A stretch of 64,000 nucleotides of DNA from Parasphingopyxis algicola (GTDB lineage Bacteria; Pseudomonadota; Alphaproteobacteria; Sphingomonadales; Sphingomonadaceae). Of the stretch, positions 26,841 to 35,864 are shown one piece after another. The DNA lies in the NCBI RefSeq assembly GCF_013378075.1, contig NZ_CP051131.1:124001-188000 (forward strand), given 5' to 3'. The notes beneath the pieces were generated by a model. It was not told where the DNA came from, made no database searches, and saw nothing but the letters and a program-made list of their open reading frames with translations. A program made the position numbers and the translations under genes. The first letter of the stretch is position 1, and every line of letters begins with the position of its first letter.

Positions 26841-27641
26841 ATGGCTAGCGCTGCCCCGCAGCAGAACTTTCCGCTGTTGTACAATGACGTCATTCCGCTT
26901 TCGAGCCAGGATCATGCGGGCTACAAATTGCAGGTCCGGCCGAAGATGCCGTTCCTCGCCGAAACGCACGCCGTTCCGGTGACGATCGACGAGTTCGTCA
27001 CCGTGCAGCGCCATATGCCGATCGTTTTCTCCTCCGGCGACAATCCGGTTCCGCTCGCGCTGATGGGCCTCAACCAGGGCGTCAACGTGTTCCTGAACGA
27101 CGAAGGCGAGCTCGCCGGAAATCCGGTTTATATGCCGGCCTATGCGCGCCGCTATCCGTTTCTCCTCGCCAAGCTGCGGGAAGATTCCGAAGAGCTGTCG
27201 CTCTGCTTCGATCCGACGACCGATATCGTCGGCGAATATGACGAAGGCGAGCCGCTGTTCGATGGTGGCGAGGCATCCGAAACGACGAAAAGCCTGTTGC
27301 AGTTCTGCGAGCAGGTCGAAACGTCCGGCCATCGGACCGTCTCGTTCGTCGAAGAGCTGGTAAAGGCGGAATTGCTGATGGAAGGCGAAGTGTCGATCGA
27401 CACGCCGAATTCGGACAAACCGTTCGTCTATCGCGGTTTCCAGATGGTAAACGAAGAGAAGCTCAAGGAAATCCGCGGCGATCTTGCGCGCAAATTCGTG
27501 CAGAACGGCATGATGCCGCTGATTTATGCGCACATGATGTCCCTGCAGCTCGTCCGCGATATTTTCGCCATGCAGCTCCAGCAGGGCAAGGTGCCGCCCC
27601 AGCCGGACGCGAACGTTCCGCAGGGTATGGAGCAGAATTAG
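26841..27641 (+). CDS. SapC family protein
   Basis: A 266-residue protein of the SapC family. FPLLYNDVIPLSSQDHAGYKLQ, AETHAVPVTIDEFV, YMPAYARRYPF and FYRGF-like VYRGFQMVNEEKL are family blocks. SapC was named from Campylobacter S-layer loci but in sphingomonads the role is unknown; many are cytoplasmic. ATG 26841 has an AGGAG SD and is better than ATG 26802. Two strong terminator hairpins follow, suggesting a well-expressed single gene. Confidence 0.87.
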   Translation: MASAAPQQNFPLLYNDVIPLSSQDHAGYKLQVRPKMPFLAETHAVPVTIDEFVTVQRHMPIVFSSGDNPVPLALMGLNQGVNVFLNDEGELAGNPVYMPAYARRYPFLLAKLREDSEELSLCFDPTTDIVGEYDEGEPLFDGGEASETTKSLLQFCEQVETSGHRTVSFVEELVKAELLMEGEVSIDTPNSDKPFVYRGFQMVNEEKLKEIRGDLARKFVQNGMMPLIYAHMMSLQLVRDIFAMQLQQGKVPPQPDANVPQGMEQN

Positions 27642-27710
27642 CGCAAAGCCGCCGTTTTCGCAGCGTTTCCCGTCGCCGCTTGAAACCCTGCGAAGTCGTT
27701 AATATCTTGT

Positions 27711-27738
27711 GGGGGCACATGGCTGCGTGCCCCCCTTT
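27711..27738 (+). terminator. Rho-independent-type terminator after sapC-family gene
   Basis: 8-bp stem GGGGGCAC / GTGCCCCC (27711-27718, 27727-27734), 8-nt loop, followed by CTTT. Confidence 0.7.
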
Positions 27739-27787
27739 CGCAGCCAGTGTGGGTGCATCCCCTGATGCGCCCCCTCCCTGAACCTGG

Positions 27788-27822
27788 CCGCCTCGCGCTA
27801 CCCCTGCGCGGGGCGGTTTTTT
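27788..27822 (+). terminator. Strong intrinsic terminator
   Basis: 11-bp stem CCGCCTCGCGC / GCGCGGGGCGG (one G-U pair), 7-nt loop, then six T (27817-27822). The T-run abuts the stop codon of the convergent amidohydrolase gene. Confidence 0.85.
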
Positions 27823-28696
27823 ATTCGGCGGCGAGCGCGTCGGGCGGCGAGACGGCTTCGTCGGCCAGGCCGTCCGCTATGGCTGCGATGGCCTCGGTAA
27901 GGCGATCGAATTTGGGGCTCGGCTGGTCATGATCGGGGCCCAAGTAGAGCGACCGGCATATTTCGAGCTGCAAGCCGTGAATATCGCGCTCGGGTTTGCC
28001 GTGCCGGGCCAGGATGTGGCCGCCCGCATAGGGACTGTTGAGCGCCGTCCGAAAACCCAGATCACGACAAATCCCGGCGGCGCGCGCAGCGAAGGCAGGC
28101 GCCGCGCTGCGGCCGTGGCGGTCGCCGAGCACAATTTCAGCCGGCGCGCCTCCATCTTTCGGCCGCAGCGGCGGCATCGAGTGACAATCGAGCAGCAAGG
28201 CGATACCGAACCGTCGGCGCGTCGCCGCAAGCATATCGGACACGAGCGCATGATAGGGGCGATGTGCGAGCCTGACCCGTTCGGACAGATCGCGATGCGC
28301 GATCGGATGGCGGTAGATATTGCCGTGTTTGGCCAGTCTGCGCGGGATCAGGCCCAGTCCGCCACGCACTTTCGCAGTGACTTCGAGGCCGGACGGTTTG
28401 GGCCGGGGCGCGACCATCGCCGGATCGATTTCGCGTTCCGAGCGGTTGAGATCGATCCAGGCGCGCGCAACTTCTCCGATGACCATGGAATAGCCCCTTT
28501 CGGCGAGCGGCGCGACGAGCGTATCGACATGGCGGTCCTCGAGCGAACGCAGTTGCATTTCATCGAGCCGCGCGGCCTCCAAAAGGCTCTTCGGATAGTG
28601 GCGCCCCGAATGGGGGACGGACAAGATGACCGGCCTTTGCGGAATTTCGGGTCCGATCCGGCGGACATAATCGGGCGGAGATCCGCAGGTTTCCAT
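27821..28696 (-). CDS. N-formylglutamate amidohydrolase family protein
   Basis: A 291-residue FGase-family protein. PVILSVPHSGRHYP with the first zinc His, LEDRHVDTLVAPLAERGYSMVIGEVARAWIDLNRSEREID, LLLDCHSMPPLRP and GLQLEICRSLYLG with the C-terminal Glu. The family hydrolyses N-formyl-L-glutamate in histidine degradation, but no hut genes are nearby, so another N-acyl substrate is possible. The frame is open upstream; ATG 28696 fits the family start. Divergent from cpdR. Confidence 0.88.
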   Translation of the reverse strand: METCGSPPDYVRRIGPEIPQRPVILSVPHSGRHYPKSLLEAARLDEMQLRSLEDRHVDTLVAPLAERGYSMVIGEVARAWIDLNRSEREIDPAMVAPRPKPSGLEVTAKVRGGLGLIPRRLAKHGNIYRHPIAHRDLSERVRLAHRPYHALVSDMLAATRRRFGIALLLDCHSMPPLRPKDGGAPAEIVLGDRHGRSAAPAFAARAAGICRDLGFRTALNSPYAGGHILARHGKPERDIHGLQLEICRSLYLGPDHDQPSPKFDRLTEAIAAIADGLADEAVSPPDALAAE

Positions 28697-28836
28697 GCTT
28701 CCCCGACTATTGTCCCGGCCGTCGGTTGGCAAGATAGCGAAAATTTTTCCAAGGCTGGAAAATTTTAAGGGCTCTGTTCTATACTCCGCGCCGGATACGT
28801 CAGTGGGGTGGCGTGAAAACAGGTGATGGGACGACA

Positions 28837-29211
28837 ATGATCCGTATCCTTTTGGCAGAGGACGACACGTCGATGCGCGAATATCTGAAACGCGCGCTTG
28901 AACGAACTGGCTACGCCGTCGACACGGCGGATTCCGGCCTGTCGGCGATGCCGATGCTCGAAAAGGAAAAATACGACCTGCTGCTGACCGATATCGTCAT
29001 GCCGGGCATGGACGGTATCGAGCTTGCGCAGGAGGCTGCCAACATCGCGCCGGATATGCGCGTCATGTTCATCACGGGCTTTGCTGCGGTCGCGTTGAAA
29101 AACAACAAGACGCCGCCCAATGCCAAGGTGCTTTCCAAGCCGTTTCACCTGCGCGATCTGGTGCTGGAGGTCGATCGGATGTTCGAAGTGGGCGACGCTT
29201 CGGGACTTTGA
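28837..29211 (+). CDS. cpdR: Response regulator, CpdR-like
   Basis: A 124-residue single REC domain. Acidic pocket Glu8-Asp9-Asp10, phospho-acceptor Asp52 in TDIVMPGMDG, Thr80, Lys101 in LSKPFHLRDLV. MFITGFAAVAL and KVLSKPFHLRDL are the strong CpdR signatures. In Caulobacter unphosphorylated CpdR delivers substrates such as CtrA-pathway proteins to ClpXP. ATG 28837; the extra upstream codons from GTG 28813 are not needed. A tRNA gene follows 50 bp later. Confidence 0.92.
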   Translation: MIRILLAEDDTSMREYLKRALERTGYAVDTADSGLSAMPMLEKEKYDLLLTDIVMPGMDGIELAQEAANIAPDMRVMFITGFAAVALKNNKTPPNAKVLSKPFHLRDLVLEVDRMFEVGDASGL

Positions 29212-29261
29212 AATCAGCGGTTGCGCATGTGCAAACGCTCCACTAGATAGCCCCTTCGCGT

Positions 29262-29336
29262 GGGCGCGTAGCTCAGTGGTAGAGCACTGTGTTGACATCG
29301 CAGGGGTCGCTGGTTCAATCCCAGCCGTGCCCACCA
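29262..29336 (+). tRNA. tRNA-Val (anticodon GAC)
   Basis: 75 nt with encoded CCA. Acceptor GGGCGCG / CGTGCCC pairs fully (one G-U), D arm GCTC/GAGC, anticodon arm CTGTG-TTGACAT-CGCAG with GAC at the anticodon, T arm GCTGG-TTCAATC-CCAGC. Reads GUC and GUU valine codons. Confidence 0.96.
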
Positions 29337-29359
29337 TTTTCCCCTAGGTAGTGATCGTT

Positions 29360-29374
29360 GCCCGGTTTCCGGGC
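29360..29374. terminator. Short hairpin between tRNA-Val and the XRE gene
   Basis: 6-bp stem GCCCGG / CCGGGC with a TTT loop, placed between convergent transcripts. Confidence 0.45.
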
Positions 29375-29384
29375 GGCGCGGCGT

Positions 29385-29606
29385 TCAACCTTTCGCTTCA
29401 TCGTCAGCCACATAGTCGAGCAGATCGCCCGGCGTGCAATCAAGCTCGCGGCAGATCTTGTTCAGCGTTTCGAGCTTCACGCCCTTCACGCTCCCCGATT
29501 TCAGTTTCGACAGATTGGCCTCGGTAATCCTGATCGCCCGGGCGAGTTCCTTGGACTTCATTTTACGGCGCGCGAGCATGACGTCCAACCTGATGATTAT
29601 CGCCAT
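29385..29606 (-). CDS. Small XRE-family (Cro/CI-type) transcriptional regulator
   Basis: A 73-residue single helix-turn-helix. MKSKELARAIRITEANLSKLKSG is the HTH and LETLNKICRELDCTPGDLLDYV is the typical YozG-like ending. It lies 3 bp after the DUF2975 gene on the same strand, a pairing seen in many bacteria, where the two act as one regulatory cassette. Likely binds the AT-rich palindromes upstream of the operon (30165-30201). Confidence 0.9.
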   Translation of the reverse strand: MAIIIRLDVMLARRKMKSKELARAIRITEANLSKLKSGSVKGVKLETLNKICRELDCTPGDLLDYVADDEAKG

Positions 29607-29609
29607 GGA

Positions 29610-30149
29610 TTACACATACTCTTCGGTTTCTTTTCTGTACGCATAGCCTTCCTCGATCACGTGCGATGCCACGTAAAGGATCGCCGAAGAAAAAAGCATC
29701 AGGCCATGGGTCACGGAAAAGCCGAGATGCGTCCAGAGCGGCGCATCGTCGAACTGGCCCAGCGCCCAGCGCATGACGCCGCTTAGCAGGAAGGCGGAGA
29801 GCACTGCGAGAGCCGAGAACAGCGCATAGGCGCGCAAATGCCGAATGGTGACGGGGCCGATCAGCGGGCCGGTATGGAAAGCGCGGAACATCAGGAACAG
29901 GCGCCAAGAGGCGTAGAGCCAGAACAGCAAGGCTGGCAGGGTCGCAACCAAACCGTACAGGCGCCGCTCGGGGACCGGCGGCTGGTCGAGTAGAACGATG
30001 AAGTTCTCGCCCAGCGCTGCGTTTCCGATCCGGTGGACGCCGAATCCCCAGAAGAGAACGACGCCGGAGATCGCCAACAGGGCGAAAAACGGGATCAGGA
30101 CGGTCAGGACGGCACTGGCTGCCCGCACTGCCCCCTTCGATCTTGACAT
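29610..30149 (-). CDS. DUF2975 membrane protein
   Basis: A 179-residue protein with four transmembrane segments (about 10-32, 65-88, 105-125, 140-165) in the DUF2975 arrangement. The family is nearly always beside a small XRE regulator, as here, and is thought to sense or be controlled by it; mechanism unknown. ATG 30149. Divergent from the CPBP protease gene. Confidence 0.85.
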   Translation of the reverse strand: MSRSKGAVRAASAVLTVLIPFFALLAISGVVLFWGFGVHRIGNAALGENFIVLLDQPPVPERRLYGLVATLPALLFWLYASWRLFLMFRAFHTGPLIGPVTIRHLRAYALFSALAVLSAFLLSGVMRWALGQFDDAPLWTHLGFSVTHGLMLFSSAILYVASHVIEEGYAYRKETEEYV

Positions 30150-30164
30150 GGCATCTCTCTTTCA

Positions 30165-30201
30165 TAATAAAGATATTTATTATCGTAGAATAATAATTAT
30201 T
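30165..30201. promoter_or_regulatory. AT-rich palindromes in the DUF2975/CPBP divergent region
   Basis: TAATAAA-GATA-TTTATTA (30165-30182) is a perfect 7-bp inverted repeat and AATAATTATT (30192-30201) a perfect 10-bp palindrome, in a region far more AT-rich than the genes around it. Position suits an operator for the XRE protein. Confidence 0.5.
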
Positions 30202-30279
30202 TGCTTGTTCGGATTATGGGCGAGGCAGCGGGTACGTGCAAGAGCGATCCCGGGAATCGCTGGGGAGGAGAGCGGACTC

Positions 30280-31023
30280 GTGGATGTCGGAACGGTCGAC
30301 TATTGGATGAGCGCCCTGTTGTGGAACGCCGTCTTCCTGGCGGGCGGCGGGGTGGCCGCGCTTGCCGCTCGCGGCCAGGTCAATTGGCGCTGGTTCCTCC
30401 TCGCCTGGCTCCTGTTCAACCTGAACGTCGCGCTGGTCCTGAATTTCTTCGGGTTGAACGGCCTGCTGTATGGCTTGGCGGGCGATCCGGATGTGAGTTT
30501 CAACTGGGCCGGCAAGATCGCTGCCTTGGCGGTATCGATCGCCATACTCGCGTTTGGCATCGTCGACAGGGAAGCGGCGGGGGTGACGTTTCGGCAGAAT
30601 GCGGGAGCGCGGATCGGCTGGATCGCGTTTGCGATTCTGTGCGCCATCGATGTCTTGATCGCCGTGATCATCGAGACACCGCCGCCCGATATCGAGGCGA
30701 TCGCATATCAGCTGACCATGCCCAGCCTCGAGGAAGAGATATTCTACCGGGGCATCCTGCTCTTTTGCCTGGTCAAGGCTTTCGGGGATGGTCCGCGAGT
30801 CGCCTTCGCCAATATCGGTTTTGCCGCCATAATGTCGGTCATACTGTTCGGCGCCGTGCACAGTCTTTTCTGGGCAGGAGGGGCGCCGGTTTTCGTCTTG
30901 GAAATCTTTCTGATCACGGGATCGATCGGATTGATTCTCACCTGGCTCCGGTTGAACACCGGGAGCATCCTGGCGTCCATGCTCCTGCACAGTGTGATAA
31001 ATACGGTCTGGCGGATGATCTGA
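30280..31023 (+). CDS. CPBP family intramembrane glutamic endopeptidase
   Basis: A 247-residue membrane protein with about seven hydrophobic helices. CPBP (Abi/CAAX-protease-like) motifs: EEEIFYRGIL (motif 1 with catalytic Glu), FGAVHSLFWAGG (motif 2 His) and LLHSVINT (motif 3). Start: GTG 30280 has a GGAGGAG SD nine bases before it; the frame is open upstream but without a better start. Substrate unknown. It faces the XRE-DUF2975 operon, and the three may be one regulatory unit. Confidence 0.85.
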   Translation: MDVGTVDYWMSALLWNAVFLAGGGVAALAARGQVNWRWFLLAWLLFNLNVALVLNFFGLNGLLYGLAGDPDVSFNWAGKIAALAVSIAILAFGIVDREAAGVTFRQNAGARIGWIAFAILCAIDVLIAVIIETPPPDIEAIAYQLTMPSLEEEIFYRGILLFCLVKAFGDGPRVAFANIGFAAIMSVILFGAVHSLFWAGGAPVFVLEIFLITGSIGLILTWLRLNTGSILASMLLHSVINTVWRMI

Positions 31024-31024
31024 A

Positions 31025-31055
31025 ATGGTGGCCTGAAACGTAAAACGGCCACCAT
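31025..31055 (+). terminator. Hairpin after the CPBP gene
   Basis: Perfect 9-bp stem ATGGTGGCC / GGCCACCAT with a 13-nt loop, immediately after the CPBP stop; no U-run. Confidence 0.5.
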
Positions 31056-31177
31056 GGTGTCCGGCCGGGTCGCATAAACCGGATGAACCATGGCGGCCTT
31101 GGCGATTTCGGCTTTGGAGTGTCGCTATCGCCGGAAACCGGTATCGGCGATTATCGCGATTCGCTTTGTGACGCAGG

Positions 31178-32374
31178 TCACACGATCTCGAAAAGGCCGG
31201 CCGCGCCCATGCCGCCGGCCGTGCACATCGATACGACGACATAGCGTACGCCGCGGCGGCGCCCCTCGACCAGCGCATGGCCGACGAGCCGGCTGCCCGT
31301 CATACCGAACGGATGGCCGATCGCGATCGCGCCGCCGTCGACATTGAACTTCTCCGGATCGATGCCGAGTGTGTCGCGGCAGTAAAGGCACTGGCTGGCA
31401 AAGGCCTCGTTGATCTCCCACAGGCCGATTTCGTCCATCGAAACACCCGTCCGCTCGAGCAGCTTGGGAATCGCGAAGACCGGGCCGATCCCCATTTCCT
31501 CCGGATCGCATCCGGCCACCTGGAAGCCGCGATAGATGCCGAGTATCTCCTTGCTTTCGGCTTCCGCCGTGGCGCGGTCCATCAGGATCTGCGCAGCCGC
31601 GCCGTCCGACAGCTGACTCGCATTGCCCGCGGTGATATGCTTGCCTTCCTTGATGACGGCGCCGTCCGACCAGACGGTCTTGAGCCCCGCCAGCGCCTCG
31701 GCGGTCGTACCGGCTCTTAGGCCTTCATCCTTGCTCAGGGTAACGGTCTCGGCGCCCGCCTTGCTGCCGTCTTTTTCGTAGAGCTGCTTTTCGACCGTGA
31801 TCGGCACGATTTCTGCATCGAGCCGCCCGGCTTCGGTCGCCGCGACGGCACGCTGCTGGCTCATTGCGCCGAATTCGTCCTGCGCCGCGCGGCTGATGCC
31901 ATATCGCTCGGCAACGATTTCGGCGGTCTCGATCATCGGCATATAGGCATGCGGAACGCGCTCGATCACCGACTGATTGATATGTCGCGGCGCATCCTTG
32001 GTGACGGTATGACTGATGCTCTCCATCCCGCCCGCCATCGCGACGTCCATCTCGTCGCACATGATTGCGCGCGCCGCGAGCGCGACGGCGGTCAGCCCCG
32101 ATCCGCATTTGCGGTCCAGCGTGAAGGCCGGGATTCGGTTGGACAAACCCGCCGCGAACAGCGTCATCCGCCCGAGATTGCCGCCCTGGGTTCCCCATTG
32201 GTTGCCGACGCCGAAGAAGAAATCGTCGATCCGTTCGGGATCGATGCCCGCACGTTCGATCGCCGCGTTGACGACATGCGCGCCCAGCACGGGCGCTTCG
32301 GTGGCGTTGAACGCGCCGCGATAGGCCTTGCCGATCGGCGTGCGCGCGGTGGCGATAATGGCGGCTTCACGCAT
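31178..32374 (-). CDS. Acetyl-CoA acetyltransferase (thiolase family)
   Basis: A 398-residue thiolase. Nucleophile Cys90 in [16 protein letters not shown] with the Asn-Glu-Ala-Phe motif, [16 protein letters not shown] with active His, and [13 protein letters not shown] with the second Cys. Catalyses thiolytic cleavage of 3-ketoacyl-CoA or the reverse condensation. ATG 32374 has an AGGAG SD at good spacing; an upstream TTG is too close to that SD. Probably works with FadD and the acyl-CoA dehydrogenase of this window in beta-oxidation. Confidence 0.92.
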   Translation of the reverse strand: MREAAIIATARTPIGKAYRGAFNATEAPVLGAHVVNAAIERAGIDPERIDDFFFGVGNQWGTQGGNLGRMTLFAAGLSNRIPAFTLDRKCGSGLTAVALAARAIMCDEMDVAMAGGMESISHTVTKDAPRHINQSVIERVPHAYMPMIETAEIVAERYGISRAAQDEFGAMSQQRAVAATEAGRLDAEIVPITVEKQLYEKDGSKAGAETVTLSKDEGLRAGTTAEALAGLKTVWSDGAVIKEGKHITAGNASQLSDGAAAQILMDRATAEAESKEILGIYRGFQVAGCDPEEMGIGPVFAIPKLLERTGVSMDEIGLWEINEAFASQCLYCRDTLGIDPEKFNVDGGAIAIGHPFGMTGSRLVGHALVEGRRRGVRYVVVSMCTAGGMGAAGLFEIV

Positions 32375-32402
32375 CGGCAAAAACTCCTGCTGTTGAATTT
32401 AT

Positions 32403-32633
32403 CTAGATCACCCAGTCTTCCAGATAGGCGCGCCGGCGCTTGACCACCATCTCGTCGTGCAGCCGGCGCACCGTCTCGCTCGCCGTCTGCTGGCAGAGAA
32501 AGGGGAAGATGCCGTGCAAGACGCATAATGCGCCCGCCGCGATCATCCTCATTCCGAAGCCCGAGGCGGCAACCAGGTGCTGGCCGTAGCTTTCGCTGAC
32601 GTCCCGAAGATGTGTGGTGAGAAATCTGGTCAT
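32403..32633 (-). CDS. DUF6356 family protein
   Basis: A 76-residue protein: TTHLRDVSESYGQHL, a hydrophobic helix GFGMRMIAAGALCVLHGIFPFLC, then SETVRRLHDEMV. This is the DUF6356 pattern of sphingomonads: one membrane segment with two short amphipathic ends. ATG 32633 is chosen over a longer frame start. The gene lies 28 bp upstream of the thiolase gene in the same direction and could share its transcript. Function unknown. Confidence 0.8.
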   Translation of the reverse strand: MTRFLTTHLRDVSESYGQHLVAASGFGMRMIAAGALCVLHGIFPFLCQQTASETVRRLHDEMVVKRRRAYLEDWVI

Positions 32634-32754
32634 GGATGCGGTCCGACATTCTGACTGGGATACCGCGAGCCTAGATGATCCGCTTGCGAAATTCACCCCG
32701 ATAAGCGAATTTGCGCAATCCGCCGCAACATCTGCGGACATCGAGAAAGAGCCA

Positions 32755-34377
32755 ATGACCACCAGCCTCCGTCCTATCGCGATGCTCGAAACGCATGAAG
32801 TGACGAACCAGCCGCCGCCGCTCGAAGGTTTCGATCGGTTCGGTTCGGATCGGGCCTTGGTCGATGCGGCAACGATGGCCGGAGCGCGAATGCATCACGA
32901 GCGGCTGACCGAATTCGGTCGGCGCACGGGATCGACCGAGACGATCGAATGGGGCATCGCGGCGAACGAGAATCCGCCCGTCCTCGAAACGCACGACCGC
33001 TATGGCCGACGGATCGACGAGGTGCAGTTCCATCCGGCCTATCACCGGCTGATGGCGCTCGGTCTCGACGCGGGCATTGCCGCCGCCGCCTGGGACGGCA
33101 CTGAGGCCGGGCACACGCTGCACTCGGCGATGGCCTTCCTTCTCGGCCAGGCCGATGCCGGCACGCAATGCCCGATGACGATGACCTATGCCGCCGTCGC
33201 CGCGCTCGGGCTTGAACCCGCGATCGGCGACGAATGGATTCCTAGGATCACGGCGTCGCGCTACGATCCCGCCGTCGGCCCGGCTTCGGAAAAGGCGGGC
33301 GTCACGATCGGCATGGCGATGACCGAGAAACAGGGTGGCTCGGACGTCCGGGCGAACACGACCAGGGCAGATCCCGCCGACGGCGCATACCGGCTTACCG
33401 GCCATAAATGGTTCTGCTCGGCGCCGATGTGCGACGCTTTTCTGACCCTCGCCCAGGCCGAGGGCGGGCTGACCTGCTTCCTCGTCCCGCGCTGGACGCC
33501 CGATGGCGAGCGCAATGCCGGTTTCCGGGTGATACGGCTAAAGGACAAGCTCGGCGACCGGTCCAACGCGTCGTCCGAAGTGGAATATCACAACGCCTAT
33601 GCCGAGCGGCTCGGCGAGGAAGGGCGCGGCGTGGCCACCATCATCCGGATGGTGCAGCATACGCGGCTCGATTGCGTCGTCGGTTCGGCGGCGACCATGC
33701 GCGGAGCGCTCGCCGAAGCGCTGTGGCATGCCGCGCATCGCCGGGTCTTCCAGCGCAATCTTGCCGACCAGCCGGCCATGGCGGCGGTGCTCGCCGACCT
33801 TGCCGTGGAGAGCGAGGCGGCAACGGCGCTCGCTTTTCGCCTCGCTGCGGCCTTCGATGCCGACGAACCGCTCGCCCGGCTGCTCACGCCGATCGCCAAA
33901 TATTGGGTGTGCAAGCGCGCGCCCGGTATGGTGTACGAGGCGATGGAGTGTCTTGGCGGTGCCGGCTATGTCGAGACGGGGCCGATACCGCGCCACTTCC
34001 GCCAGTCGCCATTGAACGCAATCTGGGAAGGGTCGGGCAATGTGATCGCGCTCGACGTGCTCCGGGCGATGGCGCGCGAACCCGAGGCGCTCGACGCGCT
34101 GCGGGCATTTCTTTCCGACGCGCGCGGCTGCCATTCATCTTATGATCACTGGCTCGACGGCCTCGATTGGGAAAATGTCGGCGAGCATCAGGCCCGGCAC
34201 GCCGTCGAGCGGCTGGCCTTGGCCGCGCAGGGCGCAGTCCTGATCGGCGCGGACAGCCCGGTGGCCGACGCCTTTTGCCGGGTGCGGCTGGCAAACCCGG
34301 CCTTCGCCTATGGCGCGTCGCAGGCCGCCATCGACAGTCGCGCGATCGTCGAGCGGGCAATGCCGGCGCATATTTGA
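32755..34377 (+). CDS. AidB-like acyl-CoA dehydrogenase
   Basis: A 540-residue flavoprotein. The N-terminal THEVTNQPPPLEGF, FHPAYHRLMALGL and CPMTMTYAAVAAL are AidB-like. The core has GMAMTEKQGGSDVRANTTRA, KWFCSAPMCDAFLTLAQ and EAMECLGGAGYVETGPIPRHFR, the last including the catalytic-Glu region equivalent. AidB in E. coli binds DNA and is part of the adaptive response to alkylation; many family members may act as isovaleryl-CoA-type dehydrogenases. ATG 32755 has a GAAAGAG SD. Divergent from DUF6356. Confidence 0.87.
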   Translation: MTTSLRPIAMLETHEVTNQPPPLEGFDRFGSDRALVDAATMAGARMHHERLTEFGRRTGSTETIEWGIAANENPPVLETHDRYGRRIDEVQFHPAYHRLMALGLDAGIAAAAWDGTEAGHTLHSAMAFLLGQADAGTQCPMTMTYAAVAALGLEPAIGDEWIPRITASRYDPAVGPASEKAGVTIGMAMTEKQGGSDVRANTTRADPADGAYRLTGHKWFCSAPMCDAFLTLAQAEGGLTCFLVPRWTPDGERNAGFRVIRLKDKLGDRSNASSEVEYHNAYAERLGEEGRGVATIIRMVQHTRLDCVVGSAATMRGALAEALWHAAHRRVFQRNLADQPAMAAVLADLAVESEAATALAFRLAAAFDADEPLARLLTPIAKYWVCKRAPGMVYEAMECLGGAGYVETGPIPRHFRQSPLNAIWEGSGNVIALDVLRAMAREPEALDALRAFLSDARGCHSSYDHWLDGLDWENVGEHQARHAVERLALAAQGAVLIGADSPVADAFCRVRLANPAFAYGASQAAIDSRAIVERAMPAHI

Positions 34378-34459
34378 CCAAAGGCGCGTATCCCGACTGT
34401 CTACAGGCGCGGCGGGCATCGGCTTGCCTTGCCGGGCACAGAAGCTAAGCCTCGTCGCG

Positions 34460-35815
34460 ATGATAAGCACGATCGGCCTGATAGGGGCGCTGGCGCTGTT
34501 GATCTGGATGACGGTTCGCGGCGTCAATATCCTGATCGCGGGGCCGGTCGCCGCCGCGATCGTCGCCGCGACGAGCGGGATCGCCTGGCTGCCGCCGCTG
34601 GCCGTTGCCGACGCGCCCGATTTCGCAACGAGCTATATGGCCGGTTTCACCGGCTTTTTCGCCGACTGGTTCTTCATGTTCCTGCTCGGCGCGATTTTCG
34701 GCGAGGTGATGGGCGCGTCCGGCGCGGCGGCCAGCGTTGCGCACTGGATTATCGAGAAGATCGGCATCCGCCATGCGGTTCTGGCCGTGGTCGCGGCGTG
34801 CGCGCTGCTGACCTATGGCGGGGTCAGCGTCTTCATCGTCGCCTTTTCGGTCTATTCGCTCGCGGTCAGCCTGTTCCGCGAGGCCAATCTGCCGCGCCGT
34901 TTCATTCCGGCCGCGCTGTGTTTCGGATCGGTCACCTTCACGATGACGAGCGCGGGCTCGCCCGAGATCCAGAACCTGATCCCGATGCAATATCTGGGCA
35001 CGACGGCCTATGCCGCCTGGGAGGTCAGCCTGGTTGTTGCGATCCTGATGGCGGCCCTGGGCTTCATCTGGTTGCAATGGATGGTGAAACGCGCGGTGGC
35101 GCGGGGCGAGACGTTCGAGGGCCGCGAAACTGACGATGCGGTCGAGGAGGGAAGGGTGCTGCCCAATCCGTTCCTGTGTCTGTTGCCGCTGGTCGCCGTG
35201 CTCGGCGTGTTCATGATCTTCCAATACCCGCAGCGGCTGGGACCGCTTTCGGCGATCATGCCGGCCGAATCCTTGGACAAATGGGCGCTGGTTGCGGCGC
35301 TCGGCGCCGGAACGATTATCGCTCTGCTGGTCGGATTGAAGAGTCGGAGGAAGATGCCCGAGGCCTTTTCCAAGGGCGCGACGGGCGCAGTCGTCGCAAT
35401 CACCAATACCTGCGCCGTGGTCGGATTCGGTGCGGTCGCCTCGCTCTCGCCCGCTTTCCAGGAAGCGCTCGTCCTCGTGCAAAACCTGCCCGGCGATCCG
35501 CTGATCGGCGCGGCGATCGCGGTGACCGTGATAGCGGGCCTCACCGGCTCCGCATCGGGCGGCCAGAGCATAGCCTTGCCGCTGATCGCGCCGCATTATC
35601 TCGATGCCGGTGCCAGCGCCGACGAGTTGCACCGCACGGTCGCCATCGCATCGGGCGCGCTCGATAGCCTGCCGCACAATGGCTATGTCGTCACCACGAT
35701 CCGCGCGATCTGCGGCGAGACGCACGCCGCCGCCTATGGCGCGGTCGGCGCGCTGACGGTGATCGTGCCGCTGATCGGCCTGATCGTCGCGCTCGCGCTG
35801 TTCGCCATCTTCTAG
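34460..35815 (+). CDS. GntP/CitMHS-type permease
   Basis: A 451-residue inner-membrane transporter with about 12 hydrophobic segments. FFMFLLGAIFGEVMGASGAAASVAHWI, LLTYGGVSVFIVAF and TGSASGGQSIALPL with LDSLPHNGYVVTTI are blocks of the GntP/gluconate permease superfamily; the C-terminal block HNGYVVT is typical of members annotated as hydroxybutyrate or citrate:proton symporters. Substrate unknown. ATG 34460 lies 82 bp after the AidB-like gene. Confidence 0.85.
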   Translation: MISTIGLIGALALLIWMTVRGVNILIAGPVAAAIVAATSGIAWLPPLAVADAPDFATSYMAGFTGFFADWFFMFLLGAIFGEVMGASGAAASVAHWIIEKIGIRHAVLAVVAACALLTYGGVSVFIVAFSVYSLAVSLFREANLPRRFIPAALCFGSVTFTMTSAGSPEIQNLIPMQYLGTTAYAAWEVSLVVAILMAALGFIWLQWMVKRAVARGETFEGRETDDAVEEGRVLPNPFLCLLPLVAVLGVFMIFQYPQRLGPLSAIMPAESLDKWALVAALGAGTIIALLVGLKSRRKMPEAFSKGATGAVVAITNTCAVVGFGAVASLSPAFQEALVLVQNLPGDPLIGAAIAVTVIAGLTGSASGGQSIALPLIAPHYLDAGASADELHRTVAIASGALDSLPHNGYVVTTIRAICGETHAAAYGAVGALTVIVPLIGLIVALALFAIF

Positions 35816-35864
35816 GCGCAAAAACTCATATCTTCTTAACCATGTTTGCGGTAGAATCTGTGCC

